DNA of 64,000 bases from Phallusia mammillata (GCA_003260075.1 QLIY01000055.1:124001-188000); one strand, 5' to 3'; numbered from the stretch's first letter, positions 1 to 12,645 are shown. The notes: generated by a model from the letters alone, not told the origin. Translations and numbers: made by a program.

Positions 1-397
1 TTGTCAAAAACGCTAGTTTGTCCAACAGTATTTTTAGAAATGTGATACCAGTATACGTTTCGTGTCCAAAGCGCACAAAACAATGCCACAAAGGTCAAAC
101 CGCACCACTGATAAATGTTTTTCAAACACATTTGGCCCAGCAGGAACCGCCGTTAAGCACTACCTCAGTGTAAAACGTGCAAATCCCCCCCCCCTAATCT
201 AATTTACAGTTTTGTCAAAAACGCTAGTTTGTCCAACAGTATGTTTAGAAATGTGATACCAGTATGCGTTTCGTGTCCAAAGCGCACAAAACAATGCCAC
301 AAAGGTCAAACCGCACCACTGATAAATGTTTTTCAAACACATTTGGCCCAGCAGGAACCGCCGTTAAGCACTACCTCAGTGTAAAACGTGCAAATCT
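1..397. repeat. Direct duplication joined by a C tract
   Basis: Positions 1-186 and 212-397 are almost the same sequence, separated by a run of about 10 C at 185-194 and a short AT-rich filler. The copies differ at only a few bases. The same arrangement recurs at many places in this window, so it is most simply an assembly join of two haplotype copies, not a real tandem repeat. No coding sequence is visible. Confidence 0.8.
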
Positions 398-2197
398 CGG
401 ATTTCAAATTTGAAATCAAGTTGGTTGGTTGTCTTATCTAATTCTAGTTTAATTTCTAGTCTTTGAGAACATGGTAATTCTAGTTCCAATCTAATTTGTT
501 AAAACTGAGATGCTCTAATTTTAATTCTAAACTAATTCGAAAAAACGAAAAAAATCTAGTTGTCCAAGTCTGGTAAACCATACCCAAACCCACTTGCAGT
601 TCATATATTTTTCTTATTTTTGATGAAAGTATTGCTCTTTAATCTTCCATTTAAGTGCTACTCGAAATAGAACGTTAATGTCGGGAAATATGTGTTTTTG
701 CAACCGTGTGCGCAAATAAAGTCTCGTTGCACAAATACAAAACATTTATAGTTTTGCTTCAGTTTATTTATTTTTTTAATTGATTAAAAAAATCTTGGTA
801 TTGGTTATCAAGCGCTCATTGTTTCTTTGTATTGACTTTACGTTTGGATTTAAATGAAAGACTTTTGAACAGGAAACAAAACTTCACGCATAAATTACCC
901 CAAATTCAATTCCTTTCTGAATTAGGATTACCAGTGGCCTAAACATTTCTCGATGAAATTGTAACCTACAAGACGTTGCGACGCGCTATCGACAACGAGT
1001 CGCATCAATCTCTACAGAACCCAAAAGCGCTCATACTCGATGTTCTGCCCTGCCGCTAATCAAAGACCTTCGACGATCATATCGTGCCCGTTTTTCAATA
1101 GTTGCTACTTTATGCCACAACCTTGTTAAACATATTAGCGTGCTATATTATCGGAAATTGAACAGGTCATGTGTCACTTAGCAGTTGTCACCACGAGGTT
1201 AAAGGTGGAACGCATTAGGGTATCGTCAACAAAGAACACCTTACACACACAATGTACGGCAAACATTGTCGTGCTACAGTGTGAGTTGTCCAAACACCTT
1301 CTAAACTGGTTTCATGATCGACTGATTTAGCAAGTGTTTTATTTTTATCACATTCTGATTTGATTTTATGCCCTAAAAGCATTCTCCTTTGCAAAAGCAT
1401 TATCCATCTTTACGTACGGATGCTGCATGGAAGTATATTTTAAATGCACTGTATCCCTTACACTATCCAGTCCTAAGATGGTTCAAACTAACCACGATTC
1501 ACGTCTTCAGCTGGAAGATCGAACACTGGTATTGAGGTGCTACGTGCATGGTCCCACTTCCTTATGGCAAACGTCTACCACATGCCAGGCCGTTTATTGG
1601 AATAATATTCGCGTAATTTAAAATAACATTCTTGTCGGATTTTTTAGAATTCCAATGTCCATAAAGCGGTGATACTTGATTTGTATAAGTTAAGCGGAGA
1701 CAACAAGGCGGCGCTAGAGGTCTAATATGAATGTAGCTGAAAAAAATCATCAATTGACACCAAGAAGTCTAGAAATCATATTCTGAAAATTCTCTCGAAA
1801 CTTGTAAATGTTGTTCTGTCAATTTAAACAGAATTTCTGCACCACGTCATTACAAATTTAGAGTTTCAAGTTTAAAATAGAATAAGTGTATAAACATCTG
1901 AAAACTGTGAGACTTTTGATGTAAAGATTAATTTTGAAGAGTTGATTTGTCCAAAGCGTATAAAACTAAATACACTATACTTACTAGTGCACAACAGCAG
2001 TTTAATACTTTCCCAAAGAAGTCCAATTATTGTTTGCACTCACTGTCATTACATTTAAAAACTTTTTTATTTTTGAAAGTAAAATATAAGCGGTTATTAA
2101 GATAAGCTTCCCCCAACGGTATATCAAGATGAAAATCTTCATGTCAAATCGACCATTTTTTTCACCGAGTTCGAACGAAAAGATGACGAATCCCAAT
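398..2197. other. Intergenic, no gene seen
   Basis: AT-rich sequence with only short, composition-driven open frames. No exon with conserved protein content and flanking splice sites was recognised on either strand. Confidence 0.5.
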
Positions 2198-2225
2198 CAG
2201 GGTGTCCAAAGTGCGACCCGCGACG

Positions 2226-2316
<91 letters not shown>

Positions 2317-2551
2317 CCATAATTGGAATTAAGGTTTTGGGTTGTGGCGGCTTGCGACTTCACGCAAAAGCTTTTCCATGGGTCTTTTAAAAATGTTTAC
2401 ATGGTACTGACGCAAAACAAATCCCAAAACTTCCTTAAATGCCTTATGTTTTGTGTTATAATTGTACAGTTAAAAACTTTGCAAAAATACGTTGGCCCGC
2501 GTCTGCACATGATAAAAAATGGCCCCGATTAAAAAAGGTTTGACACCTCTG
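2198..2551. mobile_element. Probable hAT-like non-autonomous element with a C-tract interior
   Basis: The left end reads CAGGGTGTCCAAAGTGCG and the right end reads GGTTTGACACCTCTG, which resemble the imperfect CAG...CTG termini and GGCCCGC-rich subterminal parts of animal hAT elements. Nearly the whole left interior (2226-2315) is a run of 90 C, probably an unresolved stretch filled by the assembler. The flanking 8-bp target duplication is not convincing, so the boundaries are uncertain. Confidence 0.4.
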
Positions 2552-3417
2552 TTGTAGGCTATGGGCAAGGTGCCTTCAACCATTCGGCCAAATGCGAGGT
2601 TTCGGATTACACTCTAGCGAACCCTACCGGCCAAAAAATAATGATCGAAGTCCCATTTGACAAAATGAATTCTGATGTTCTAGCTAATCACAACACTTTT
2701 TTGTTTTACACCATTTCGGTATCCATTAGTTTTTGTGACTTTCCACAACCACAATTTTGACACTAGGCTACCTACAAAAGCTGTTGTTTCAATATATTTT
2801 CGCAAAATGGATTCTTTTCCTGAGAAAAATAGGGTTGACTGGAATATTTCGGACACGGAGAATAGTCCAGACTCGGTATATGACACTATTTTAAGTTTTT
2901 ACTGTCAGATTTTTTGTTCGTTATATTCTGGCTATATGCAAACATATTTGTTTGTTAGGTTTATGTTGTTTTAAGCTTATTTGTTGTTTTGAGCTTAAAC
3001 TTTTAAATATTATAACCATACACTGTTTATCACTGATTATGTTAACTTTAAAAAAAGAAGTTCATGCGAGAATGTGACGAACCTTACGTAGTTTACCGTC
3101 CTTTTTAACATTTTAATAAACTTTTATTTTTTTCCGAGTACAAGGCGCCACTTCTTAACTTTGTAGCCAGTTAAATTTGTTTGGATTTGTTATACACCAC
3201 GGCCCCGAAATATTTTAAAACCAGAAACGCGACAGCTTAACACAGTCCAACTTAATTGCACGTAGTTACACCTTTTTTGCCATCAATTATATCGATAAAT
3301 AAGCCCATAGACTGATGTTAATAAAGGGTCCCAACCACACAATTAATTTGAAAGCCACTTTCTTTGTAACATTTGACTAAAATGAAAACGCAGCCAACCT
3401 TTCCATTCAGTTTAAAG

Positions 3418-4066
3418 CAGTGGTTCTTAACCAGGGACGCGCCATATGTTTTCTAAGCAACATATCTTGATTCTCGTTAAGTTATGTAAATCCATTGATT
3501 CTAAACGCATCTTGTCGGCTTTTTTGACTTAGGAACGTAGCCGAAGTGGGTCAAAGTGGTACGTGCGCAAAAACTAATCACTATACCGAGTCAAAGTTAA
3601 TTTTGCATTGATTGTGTTGTAACGAACGAAATTGACTACTTTATACCAGTTTAGATGGAATCGCAACTTTTTATTCTCGTGAAACTGAGGTGTCCTGAAA
3701 ATTGCTGTCTTACCAAACCACTTATTTGCACATAACCATAAACTCTTTTTTCAAACGGAGGTCTACACTCTGTAATGAAAGGTGAATGCATCCTTCGTCA
3801 TCAGCAGAAACGAATCGCTATGTTCAAATATGATAGGGTATTAGGTCTTTGAAGTTTCTCAAGTTGTAAAAAAAACTGTTTAAACCTTGTTCTAATGCAG
3901 TAACTTCAAATTGTGTACCGCGAAAAGTTTTCCAAGTGTACCGCGAAACATTCCCTAATTAAAATGAAAACATTTCCTGGTGTTTTAGGACTTCATGATA
4001 CTGGTGTGCAAGACAACTTTTTTTGTCATGTTGATGTGCGTGTTTTTTAGTAATACTTTTTTTGGA

Positions 4067-4149
<83 letters not shown>

Positions 4150-4994
4150 ATCATAGTACACAATAATGACTAATTAATTATTCACTGGTCAACAAATGTA
4201 TGTTTTTGATTTGGCTACAGGAACAAGACCCCAAAGTAGGTTGCAGTTTTTGGGCACGGTAAAAATTTAGCAAATGCAAAATTGGGAATTTTCGTCAGAC
4301 GGCTTTTAGTACAAAATCGCCCCCCCCCCCCACGTTACCCACCAAAGCTGAAAATTAGCATTCTTTGAACAACGTTTGTTATGTTGATGTGCGAAGTGTG
4401 CGGCGGAAAGAAATTTTAGTTCTGTAATGCGCCGCATGCATGCTTGAAAAGCAGAGGACTACTGTTCTAATGTTTTACATGAACATGTTTTTTAGTAAAC
4501 CTTTTTTGACCATCTTTTTGTAACATTTATCATTAATTTATCAACGTTAAAACACATTGCATCGAAGAAGCGACTTGATCAGCGGAAAAAAACATCATAG
4601 TACACAATAATGACTAATTAATTATTCACTGGTCAACAAATATGTGTTTGTAATTTGGCTACAGGAACAAGACCCCAAAGTAGGTTGCAGTTTTAGGGCA
4701 CGGTAAAAATTTAGAAAAGGCAAAATTGTGGATTTTTGTCAAACGGCTTTTAGTACAAAATCGCTACAAAAAAAAATATATATCCATGGTGGCAGCCACC
4801 GTAATAAAACCAACTCGGCGCCTATGGGCAGGGTAGAATTTCTGGTAGTCGGATTGCTGCTAATATTTGAAATCTTAGGTGGATTTCCCACTAAATAAAT
4901 AAAATTGCGTGTTTTATACAAGACGGATAGGGCGTGAAGTGTAGGACAAACATCTATAAGGGTGATGTGAGAAAAAACTGGTTAAGAACCACTG
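3418..4994. mobile_element. hAT-type transposon, non-autonomous, 8-bp TSD
   Basis: The terminal inverted repeats are CAGTGGTTCTTAACCAG on the left and CTGGTTAAGAACCACTG on the right, perfectly complementary over 17 bp. The perfect 8-bp target site duplication GTTTAAAG lies at 3410-3417 and 4995-5002, as expected for the hAT superfamily. No transposase reading frame is visible inside. The interior holds a duplicated segment and two C tracts (4068-4149 and 4320-4331), so the 1.58 kb length is inflated by assembly problems. Confidence 0.9.
4068..4765. repeat. Duplicated hAT interior with C-tract fill
   Basis: Sequence 4150-4320 is repeated at about 4593-4765 with scattered differences, and the sequence upstream of each copy also matches (around 4020-4067 and 4480-4514). 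In the first copy the intervening stretch is 82 C; in the second copy the same place holds about 78 bp of ordinary sequence (4515-4592). The C run therefore looks like a length-preserving placeholder. Confidence 0.7.
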
Positions 4995-6433
4995 GTTTAA
5001 AGTGAACCAGATGCACATACTAATTTTTTATTATTGACCTTCACCCTGAACAATTTCTCGACCATATGTCATGCCCAAATAAGGATGATTTGTAAACATG
5101 GGCTCATTTCCACTTGTACCGTATCGACGACATGTGTAAACAGTGTCAGAATGAAAGTAAACGCCACAGGTTGTGTGCAACATAACCTGCCCGGAGGTAA
5201 TTATTTCTCGCTTTAGACATTGAGTTTAAACGTAGATTAGTAAGTTTGTCATAAATCGCCAACGAACACTTGTAGGCTACCATGCAAATAGTAGACTTGT
5301 GTCATTTTCATTTTACAATTTCTTGATAGATTAGGTTTCAACAAAACAAACGTTTACCTCATACTGCTACAATACATTTACATTGTTGCATGAAACACAA
5401 CATAAAACTTTTTGCGTCCATACATAATCTGTACCGAAACTATATTTTGCTAATTCTCTGACCACGGTCGGGAAGAAGACACTTCAGCGTCTACATTGCG
5501 AAGCACGGGAAATTCCAGGAGAGCGTATAGGCCTACGTGAGATGTCCTCCAAAATTAATGACCCCCTAATATTATGACAAGTTTATTTTAAAAGAAAGAA
5601 AAACCCATATGTTTTATCAAAAATCTCACTAATTTAACATCGCTTAGTTTTTTTGGCCAACAATTCCCTTCCTTGCCCATCCTACACATTACAATGTCTG
5701 CTGCTTTGATGGCCAGGGCATAGTTGTAAGCGGGCCCAAAATTTAAGTCNATAGTTGTAAGCGGGCCAAAAATTTAAGTCAGAAGTAGGCACCCGCAAGT
5801 TTACACGCACCCTATTTCCAGGCGACCGTCGTTTGGTTGTCCAACATTCTATAAACCAGTGGTTTCAATCGCTTGGGCTCTGTGAAATGGTTTTGGGGGC
5901 TTGGGGCGTCTATTTTTTCAAAGCAAGTTGCCAAAGAGCAGTAAATTTTACGTGGTGGCAATTGTAGCTCGAATATTGTCATAAAATATATCCGTTGGTA
6001 CCGAAATGTTGGATACCTCTGCTCCGTACAGTGCTTGCTCTCTGAATAAGGGTCTTAACGCTCGCAGGTTGGCCATGTTAAGTTTAGTTTAAAAAAAAAA
6101 CAGTAATTTTAATATGGTTTTGCCCGTTCCTAAAGTTTTATTTTGACAAGTACGCCACTGTTTTAACACCCATGTATGGGCAAACGTGTTTCCCGGGGGT
6201 TATACCAGCGAATTTGTGGGGACCGCCCACCTAAAGCATTGAAGTCTGTGCTCACTTCCGTTTGGGTCGTGCGATTTGAGTGGTGAAATTTAAGCGGGAA
6301 GTGCAAGAGCACAAGCCTTGAATAGGGTTTAATTCGCCCCGCGAAAAAATCAACGCTAAGGCGCAATTAATTGATCCAAGTTTATTCGCGGCTTCAAAGA
6401 ACAAACTGCTATACATTATTCTTGGTTAAGGTA

Positions 6434-6561
6434 AAATTTGTTGTTAAGAAACAATTGCACAAGTAATTAATTAACTTAATAATTGGTTTTTCTTTCGTAA
6501 CAGAGACATAAGTTTACAAGTTAATTAATTACTTGTGCAATTGTTTCTTAACAACAAATTT
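6434..6561. repeat. Perfect 44-bp inverted repeat with 40-nt loop
   Basis: Left arm 6434-6477 is the exact reverse complement of right arm 6518-6561, with the homology fading into imperfect matches just outside. The 40-nt spacer contains CGTAACAGAGACATAAG, which is repeated once more directly downstream at about 6600. It could be a young foldback element, the end of a palindromic transposon, or a hairpin precursor. No target duplication was identified. Confidence 0.85.
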
Positions 6562-7677
6562 TTCCTTAAATAAGAATAATGTTTTATTAATTGGCATCTC
6601 TTTCGTAACAGAGACATAAGTTGACAATAATGTCCTGTGCTTAAAGCTGTTGGCAAGTTCAGCATTCAAGTTGGCGGTTTAAATAGTTGGTTAAACTATG
6701 TGGGCTCGAGAGAGCCACTTGTATGCAATAGTGAATGCTATGACATCCGTTTTTTTTTTATTTTTGCTTTGTTCTCGAGTTCTTTAAAAAAAAATTAAAA
6801 GCACTGAACGACTGAAAAGATAGAACTTTTCATTCGCAACCTGGTTTACTAACCTGATTATGAGGAAAGCAACCCGTTTTATGACATTTATTGGCGTATT
6901 ATAACGTCATTTTGTTTACATTTACATGATGAACATAGAGTAAATATAGACGCAAAAAAGTCTCCATAATTTTTCAATGGAATTGCGCGCCTGCTTGGGA
7001 GTTTAAAATACTTTTGCAAAACAACTGTCATTAAGAAGTTATTACTGTCCGTTTATCTAGTTTTGTTTTTCTTTTAAAAATACAGTTGTAATGAATATTG
7101 TTACAAAAATGCAATTTGGTTTGTGCATAGACTTTCAGTGAAAGAAAATAAAACTTTCAAAACGCACAGATGACCCTAAGCCTAGAGTAGCTGACGACCG
7201 TAAAGCTATCATGCCCGAATACGATTTCGTAAGTTGGCCTAATAACAGCTAAAAACGGTCTTTTCTCAAGCAAATCTATGCCTTCGGCTGTAATGTAATA
7301 GCCGGTTACTTATTAACATATATTTGCCAACGAGGCACGCCTAGCATTCAAACAAAGTGGCCCCAAATCCTCCAACGCATATAGTGCCTTGAAAGGTATG
7401 TTACCAATCAATAAAGGAAGTTGTTGGGAAGTGAAAGTGTAATTTATTGCATCCACATTCCATGTCATACTAAAGTTTGTTTTTAAGTGTCGGCTAAACT
7501 TATTCCTTTTACAGTTATCTTTAAAAGTAACTATTTGTGATACTAACACAATTCAGACCAATTGGCACACAGAACATGCAGCGAATCTTTTTTGTAATGT
7601 ACATTTCCAGATATCATAGACCACAATTGTAATGTGCTTAATGGCATTTCAAGGCACAACTCCGATTTGTAAATACT

Positions 7678-7776
7678 TAATTGGTTGTTGAATGTACATA
7701 GCAAGTATAATAACTGGTTGTGGAAAGTATGTAGCAGGTATAATAATTATAATTGGTTGTTAGAAGTACATAGCAA
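7678..7776. repeat. Degenerate tandem repeat
   Basis: Roughly three diverged units carrying AATTGGTTGTT followed by GTACATAGCAA and TATAATA. The copies vary in length and sequence. Nothing coding is associated with them. Confidence 0.6.
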
Positions 7777-8012
7777 CACTAACACATACATGCTATATGA
7801 TATTAACAACTGAACTTCGTTAACAGAGACATACATTTAAACATAACCCAAACATTTAGAAGACGATAAAATTATTATTTTTGGAAATCAAGTTACAGAA
7901 ACAGAAATCCAGTTTGTTAATTCATTGTTTAATTGTCATGTGAATACAATGGAAATTTACATCAATTTTGCTTGTTTTTGGATATTTCTTCTGAACATTG
8001 CTCCAATCATTT

Positions 8013-8453
8013 TTACAAGCCAGCATGTTTTTTGCAACTTTCAACCACCTGATTGAGTACTGCAACATCATCACCAGCTTGCTGACCATGACTCGGAAAG
8101 ACAGCAACAGCACCGAAGTTTCGACTGTCCAAAATTACTATGTGATCCCTTGTTTCACCACAATCCTTTGACTTTTTGGCAACTATTGCATCACCACAGG
8201 CTGCAGGAACATCCCTAACATATATGTATTTATTTCCATTTGGTTCATATACTCCATTGCATTGAAATTGAGTATAATCATGATTTTCTATGCTTTTAAC
8301 GGCCTTCTGTAAGTAATCCGGAGCAAAACCAAAATCTTCTGGAAATTTTCCCCACAATGTGCATGCTTGGGTTTTTTCACATATGCCGAATATAGCAAGT
8401 TTAGCAATTTTCAATGACTCACATGTGTCACTGCAGTATTTATCCCAAGACAT
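8013..8453 (-). CDS. Profilin-like actin-binding protein
   Basis: A single uninterrupted frame of 146 residues. It starts MSWDKY, the usual profilin opening (profilins commonly start MSWxxY), and ends with a long C-terminal helix region (VAVLNQVVESCKKHAGL). Between these lie the family's alternating strand pattern: a small-residue CNGVYEPNGNKYIYVRD block near residue 65-80, GDAIVAKKS near 87-95, and HIVILDSRNFGAVAVFPS near 104-121. Profilins bind monomeric actin and proline-rich ligands in the cytosol. The length fits the 125-150 residue family range. The gene has no intron inside the coding part, unlike every other gene here, so a retroposed origin is possible, though the frame is intact. 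I name the family with moderate certainty; the exact paralog cannot be given. Confidence 0.75.
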   Translation of the reverse strand: MSWDKYCSDTCESLKIAKLAIFGICEKTQACTLWGKFPEDFGFAPDYLQKAVKSIENHDYTQFQCNGVYEPNGNKYIYVRDVPAACGDAIVAKKSKDCGETRDHIVILDSRNFGAVAVFPSHGQQAGDDVAVLNQVVESCKKHAGL

Positions 8454-9374
8454 TGTGGTAATATTTGATTAAAATAGGCCCAGGAATGCAAATTAAACAG
8501 ACTGTTCCTAAATTAATAAAAAGTAATATTAATATAACAAAAAGCTAACAGAACAAAAAAAATGCAGAAGTCAAAAAACAAAAGTCCTTTGACTAAACAA
8601 TACGTAAGTTATTTCGAAAAAGCAAGCCGAATTATCAAAGGAGGATTATTTTAAAAACAAACACCAATAAAAGGGGTTATTCTCAGTTTTCTTTGAACAT
8701 AACTTTAACAAACAAGGTTTGTTTCCACTGGTAAAATCCAGCAGTTGTCAAACTTTTGAGACCAACCAACAAACTAATTTAAAGCTTGCTGAAACTAATT
8801 TAAAGAGCATCTTGCATTATGATAAAACAAATTTAGAACGAATACAGATGTGAAGATGAACAAAAACGATTTAAATTGTGTAGTTTTATTCTCAAGTCAC
8901 CAAACGCATTAATTAACCAACTTGCCCCCAAATGAAATCGATAGCGATTGTAGCAAACAATAACTTAAACTTCATCTTCTTGACACATCATTTCGTTCAC
9001 GCCCAAACCCATCCACATCTTACTTCCTGTTGGGCCATGCCCGATGAATTGCACCTTCCAGCCATATTTGTCATCGATGACGTCACGGTTTATGTATTTT
9101 TTTCAGAAAAGTTTATCTCATGTTGGGGAGCAGCTAATATAATGTGTTGGAAGTTTAAATTAGGCATTTTGTTTTACAGAAAAAGTCTCAATAAAATTTA
9201 TGAAATTCTTTCAGGGAAGGGGACCCATAATTATCCACGCACCGAAGTAGCTGCGTGCTGTCGCAGTTTCAACAAAAATTCTAAACTGCACATGTAGGCT
9301 AAGGTTGACTTGGCCGTCGTACTTGGTAAGGATCGAGTAAACAAAACGATTGCAACTTTGGCATTAGCTTAGAC
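8454..9374. other. Upstream region of the profilin-like gene
   Basis: No exon recognised. It probably holds the profilin 5' UTR and promoter. A palindromic TGACGTCA (CRE-like) lies at about 9077, but this short motif alone does not show function. The 121-codon open frame on the plus strand around 8.93-9.30 kb has no recognisable domain. Confidence 0.4.
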
Positions 9375-9793
9375 TAGGGTTCCCAGACGGCCGGAATTTT
9401 CCGAACATGTCCGGAATAGGCCATAAAATCTGTATCCAGAAATTTTTTAAAACACTTTTAATGCCCGGAATTTTAACGCCAAGCAGCTTAAACTACAGTA
9501 CTTTTTACAATTCTGGTTAAGGGGGACTGTGCTGATTTTGATGAATCATGCACCTTTTCATGCGACTACGCGTCTTAAAAATCTAACAATATTCTGATCT
9601 TGTACAATTTTCTGTTTTATAACTTTAGTTAGAAAACAAAACCGCGCTTTTTATCTCTGTGATAGTAGCCTAGGCCCTAATAATATTTCGTGAAAAATGG
9701 CACTTTCGGGGTTGGTAGTAGTGTAACGAAACTTTCGTGTCGCCAAAGATAGTTACCGTCCGAAATGTTGACATTGTAGATATGGTAGCCCTA
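9375..9793. mobile_element. Probable hAT-type MITE
   Basis: The left end TAGGGTTCCCAGACGG and right end GTAGCCCTA are imperfect inverted repeats. The flanking octamers GCTTAGAC (9367-9374) and AGTTAGAC (9794-9801) match at 6 of 8 positions, consistent with an aged 8-bp target duplication. No transposase frame is present. Confidence 0.55.
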
Positions 9794-10159
9794 AGTTAGA
9801 CAAAAAATACACTCTGGGTGGATTTCAAACAAAAACATCGCTGTCAGACTTTTTGAGACAAAAATCAGAAATGACCAGACTATAGCCTAGCCTACCGTTG
9901 GTGTCCCAGAACATTATTCTTTTGTGTGCTTAAAAATTGGATTTACAACCGATCGAAGCTTCGGCACATTCAGTACCCTATATTCAAACAAGTGACAAGT
10001 CACATATTTTTAAGCGTCGTTTTACTAAGCATTTTCTGTGTTCTTAGTTTTAGTTTCATATATTTTTATTGATTCGCCCATTCAGCTGTTTATCGCCATT
10101 AAAAGTAATTCACTTGATTATAGTTATTTGGGTTGGGGGTACTATCATTAAAAATTAAA

Positions 10160-10352
10160 AAACCTAAAATGTTTAAACCGTTTTATGAACCCCACCCTCC
10201 AATAGCTGTCAAATTAATAATTCTGCTCTTTGTTCAACGAATCGAAACTTAACCCCCCCCCCCAAACCTAAAATGTTTAAACCGTTTTATGAACCCCACC
10301 CTCCAATAGCTAAATTAATAATTTTGCTCTTTGTTCAACGAATCGAAACTTA
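10160..10352. repeat. Direct duplication joined by a C tract
   Basis: About 90 bp at 10160-10252 is repeated at 10264-10352, separated by about 11 C. The second copy lacks a few bases and has one substitution. Same assembly-scar pattern as elsewhere. Confidence 0.8.
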
Positions 10353-10689
10353 ATTAAATGTGGGGCTGACGTAAGTTATGGTGTTAGTAGCTCTACCGAA
10401 TACTGTAAAAAACACCTGAACGCAACAGCCATCTTTAAAAAGCATTGTTGTAACGTCATGATATGATGTATTTTTCTTCATAAAATTGTGTTTGCTCTAA
10501 ATGGGAGGATACAATTTATTTTAATTTTGAGTTTTACAAATGGGCAAAAAAACTAATAGGGTTTCTTGAACCCCTACAACTCCCAGAAGGTTGCGGTAAC
10601 AATTCTGTCAGTCACAGAAGTTGAACATGTGTCGGCGATTGACTCTTCCTGATGAGGCCATGAGCCTCGGATAAGTTTCTGCTGGTTTT

Positions 10690-10810
10690 AACGATGTAGC
10701 TGCAGCGCGTCTACCATCCCTCCGCCAATTGTACCCTCAATTTTGTCGCGTTTTTTAACGTCTGAACGTTGCGCAGCTATTTCCGGCCTGGTGAATATTT
10801 TAGCGGAATT
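10690..10810. repeat. Dispersed repeat, copy also at 24.72-24.84 kb
   Basis: The segment with GCTGCAGCGCGT, then a pyrimidine-rich spacer, then GCAGCTATTTCCGGC, is shared with intron sequence at about 24720-24840. No terminal structure was found, so the class is unknown. Confidence 0.5.
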
Positions 10811-11214
10811 GTGCTGCTACGATTTTGCCAGGCGAAATAAACTCAACTCAACACAATTTGTCTTGTAAAACGTAATTGACGAGGATACAATATTTTTCCG
10901 AAGACTGTGATGCGAATTTAGTATCTATGAATATGTAGTTTTATCTGTGTCAGCGTGTTGGTGCGTCACAACCAACCTTTATATCGCAATGAACTTCAAT
11001 TTCATTTTTTATTTCAAGGAGATCCGATAAGCTGCAGCAAATCCAGAAATATTGCAAATTCAGTGTTGCAAAAACATGACATGTTGCCGTTGAGTTCTCT
11101 TGCTGTGAAGAGTCATGGGTAAATGTTTGTGATTTTTTCTCATCTTCGCGACAGGTTGAAAAACTCTGATCTGCGTTGACACCAAGCGACGCCACAGCAG
11201 TCAGTACATACGCC

Positions 11215-11484
11215 AGGGGTGAACAACATTTTAATGGGGGCCAATTTTTTAGCAGGTGACGAAGTTGAATTCGAATTTTAGAACATTAATGTACAGGATT
11301 TGAGGAAATTGTGGGATTTTTTGCGCCAGCACCATGTTTACCGGAAATAAAGTTCCATTGAGAGCTTTTCCGCAAACTCGCCACAACCGAACTTAATACA
11401 AACTATGGCGGGTCATACGCAACACAATTTGTAACAACAACCGCGGGTCGCGCAAAATGTCGCGGCGGGCCGCACTTTGGACAC
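11215..11484. mobile_element. Probable hAT-like element remnant
   Basis: Left end CAGGGGTGAACAAC, right end GGGCCGCACTTTGGACACC, typical of CAGGGGTGtCCAA-type hAT termini. The flanks ACATACGC and CATTACGC match at 6 of 8. The right end is related to the left end of the 2.2 kb element. Confidence 0.5.
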
Positions 11485-12205
11485 CCATTACGCAAACAAA
11501 CACGAAAATGCCGAATCGCCAAAAGTTTATTCTTTGCAAACAGAGGTTATGAAATTTAAAGCAATACCAAACAGCACAGCTAGGCTATTGACGAAATGGG
11601 GGGTTTATAACACAGTCGTGAGACAATCCCACGGCACACAAGCTTCGTATAGTTGCTGTACACAACGAATTACAACAGAACATCGGTAAACATCAACATA
11701 AAAACACACTAAATCATTCTATGTCCCCATCACCAACGAAGCGGACACAATTTTTAGGCATAGCACTGACACACAAATCTGTTTGAAGCAATGTTTAGCA
11801 AATCAATTTAACCTTTACATACCCAAACAGCTGATGAACAAAATTTTTGGAATAGATTATTGCAACACAACAGCTAATGGAACCTAGTAGGACTACAGTG
11901 AAACTACATGTAAACTGGAATTGGTTGCTCTGTGTTCTCTCCAATAGGATTTGGGTCCTTCGGAGCAGCTTCCTTCTTGGTCAAGTTCTGGATCTTTTTA
12001 TTTGCCTGAAAACACTAAATGTTGTAAGATTTTGTTTTATTTGCTTGTTAACATTAATCCCAATTGCTGTTCTGTTGTGTTATGTTGGTTTCGTTTGTTT
12101 CAAAAACAATTTCACAAAAAAATGTACAGCAGTAGTGCATACTATTACAAAGTCGAATGCCCAGAGAAAGCTGAAAAACATTTTGCAAGAAAACATTTAC
12201 TGGGC

Positions 12206-12282
12206 CAGTGGTTCTCAAAATATTTCAAGCCACAGACGACCAGTCCAATTAAAAGTATTTCGATTTTTGAGAAGTGGTAAGA
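12206..12282. mobile_element. hAT terminus fragment
   Basis: Begins CAGTGGTTCTCAAAAT and continues into GACCAGTCCAATTAA, which matches in reverse orientation the right end of the 39.57-39.88 kb element. Only one end is clear, so this is a fragment or internally deleted copy. Confidence 0.5.
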
Positions 12283-12645
12283 AAATAATTTATTAACTGC
12301 CAACTCATAGGAGAGGTCTTGTGAATCACCCCAACAGTCAACTCGGACGACGAAACTGTCACCCGTAATAGCATAATCTTCAACAATTAAGCCCTTTAAA
12401 ATTGATAATAGTGACTTACTAATCATCTTTTTACGATTAACAAAAAAAAGTGACATACAATGTATAAACGTATTAGATTAATAGCAGTGTAATAATTGCA
12501 ATGGTTAAAATTGGGCTGTGGACTTTCTTAAAAAGTAGTTTTAATGTACGGCTCCATTAAAACAAACCCTTTATTTGAACATTTAGATTGCATCGTCTGT
12601 TAAACAACAGCTAAATTTGGAACCAATATGTACTGGACCTACTGG

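Larger units (their letters stand above)
4995..8012. other. Intergenic, no gene seen
   Basis: No supported coding exon. It contains the single N with 30-bp direct copies on each side (5720-5749 and 5751-5780), a 44-bp perfect inverted repeat at 6434-6561 and degenerate short tandem repeats near 7.7 kb. The phrase CGTAACAGAGACATAAG occurs in the loop of the inverted repeat and again just after it, with a diverged copy near 7.81 kb. Confidence 0.5.
9794..12645. other. Intergenic, repeats only
   Basis: No supported gene. It holds the C-tract duplication at 10160-10352, a dispersed repeat shared with the TINAG-like gene intron (10690-10810), a hAT-like element at 11215-11484 and a hAT end at 12206. 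The 10.36-10.42 kb stretch carries GTTAGTAGCTCTACC, matching the terminus of the 19.16-19.86 kb element. Open frames near 11.9-12.3 kb on both strands show no recognisable domain. Confidence 0.5.

Noticed and set aside
2129..2363. Long poly-Pro / poly-Gly open frames
   Set aside because: They are translations of a 90-C run, which is probably an assembly filler.
5857..6160. hAT element starting CAGTGGTTTCAATCG
   Set aside because: The candidate right end matches only the outer six bases and the flanking octamers disagree.
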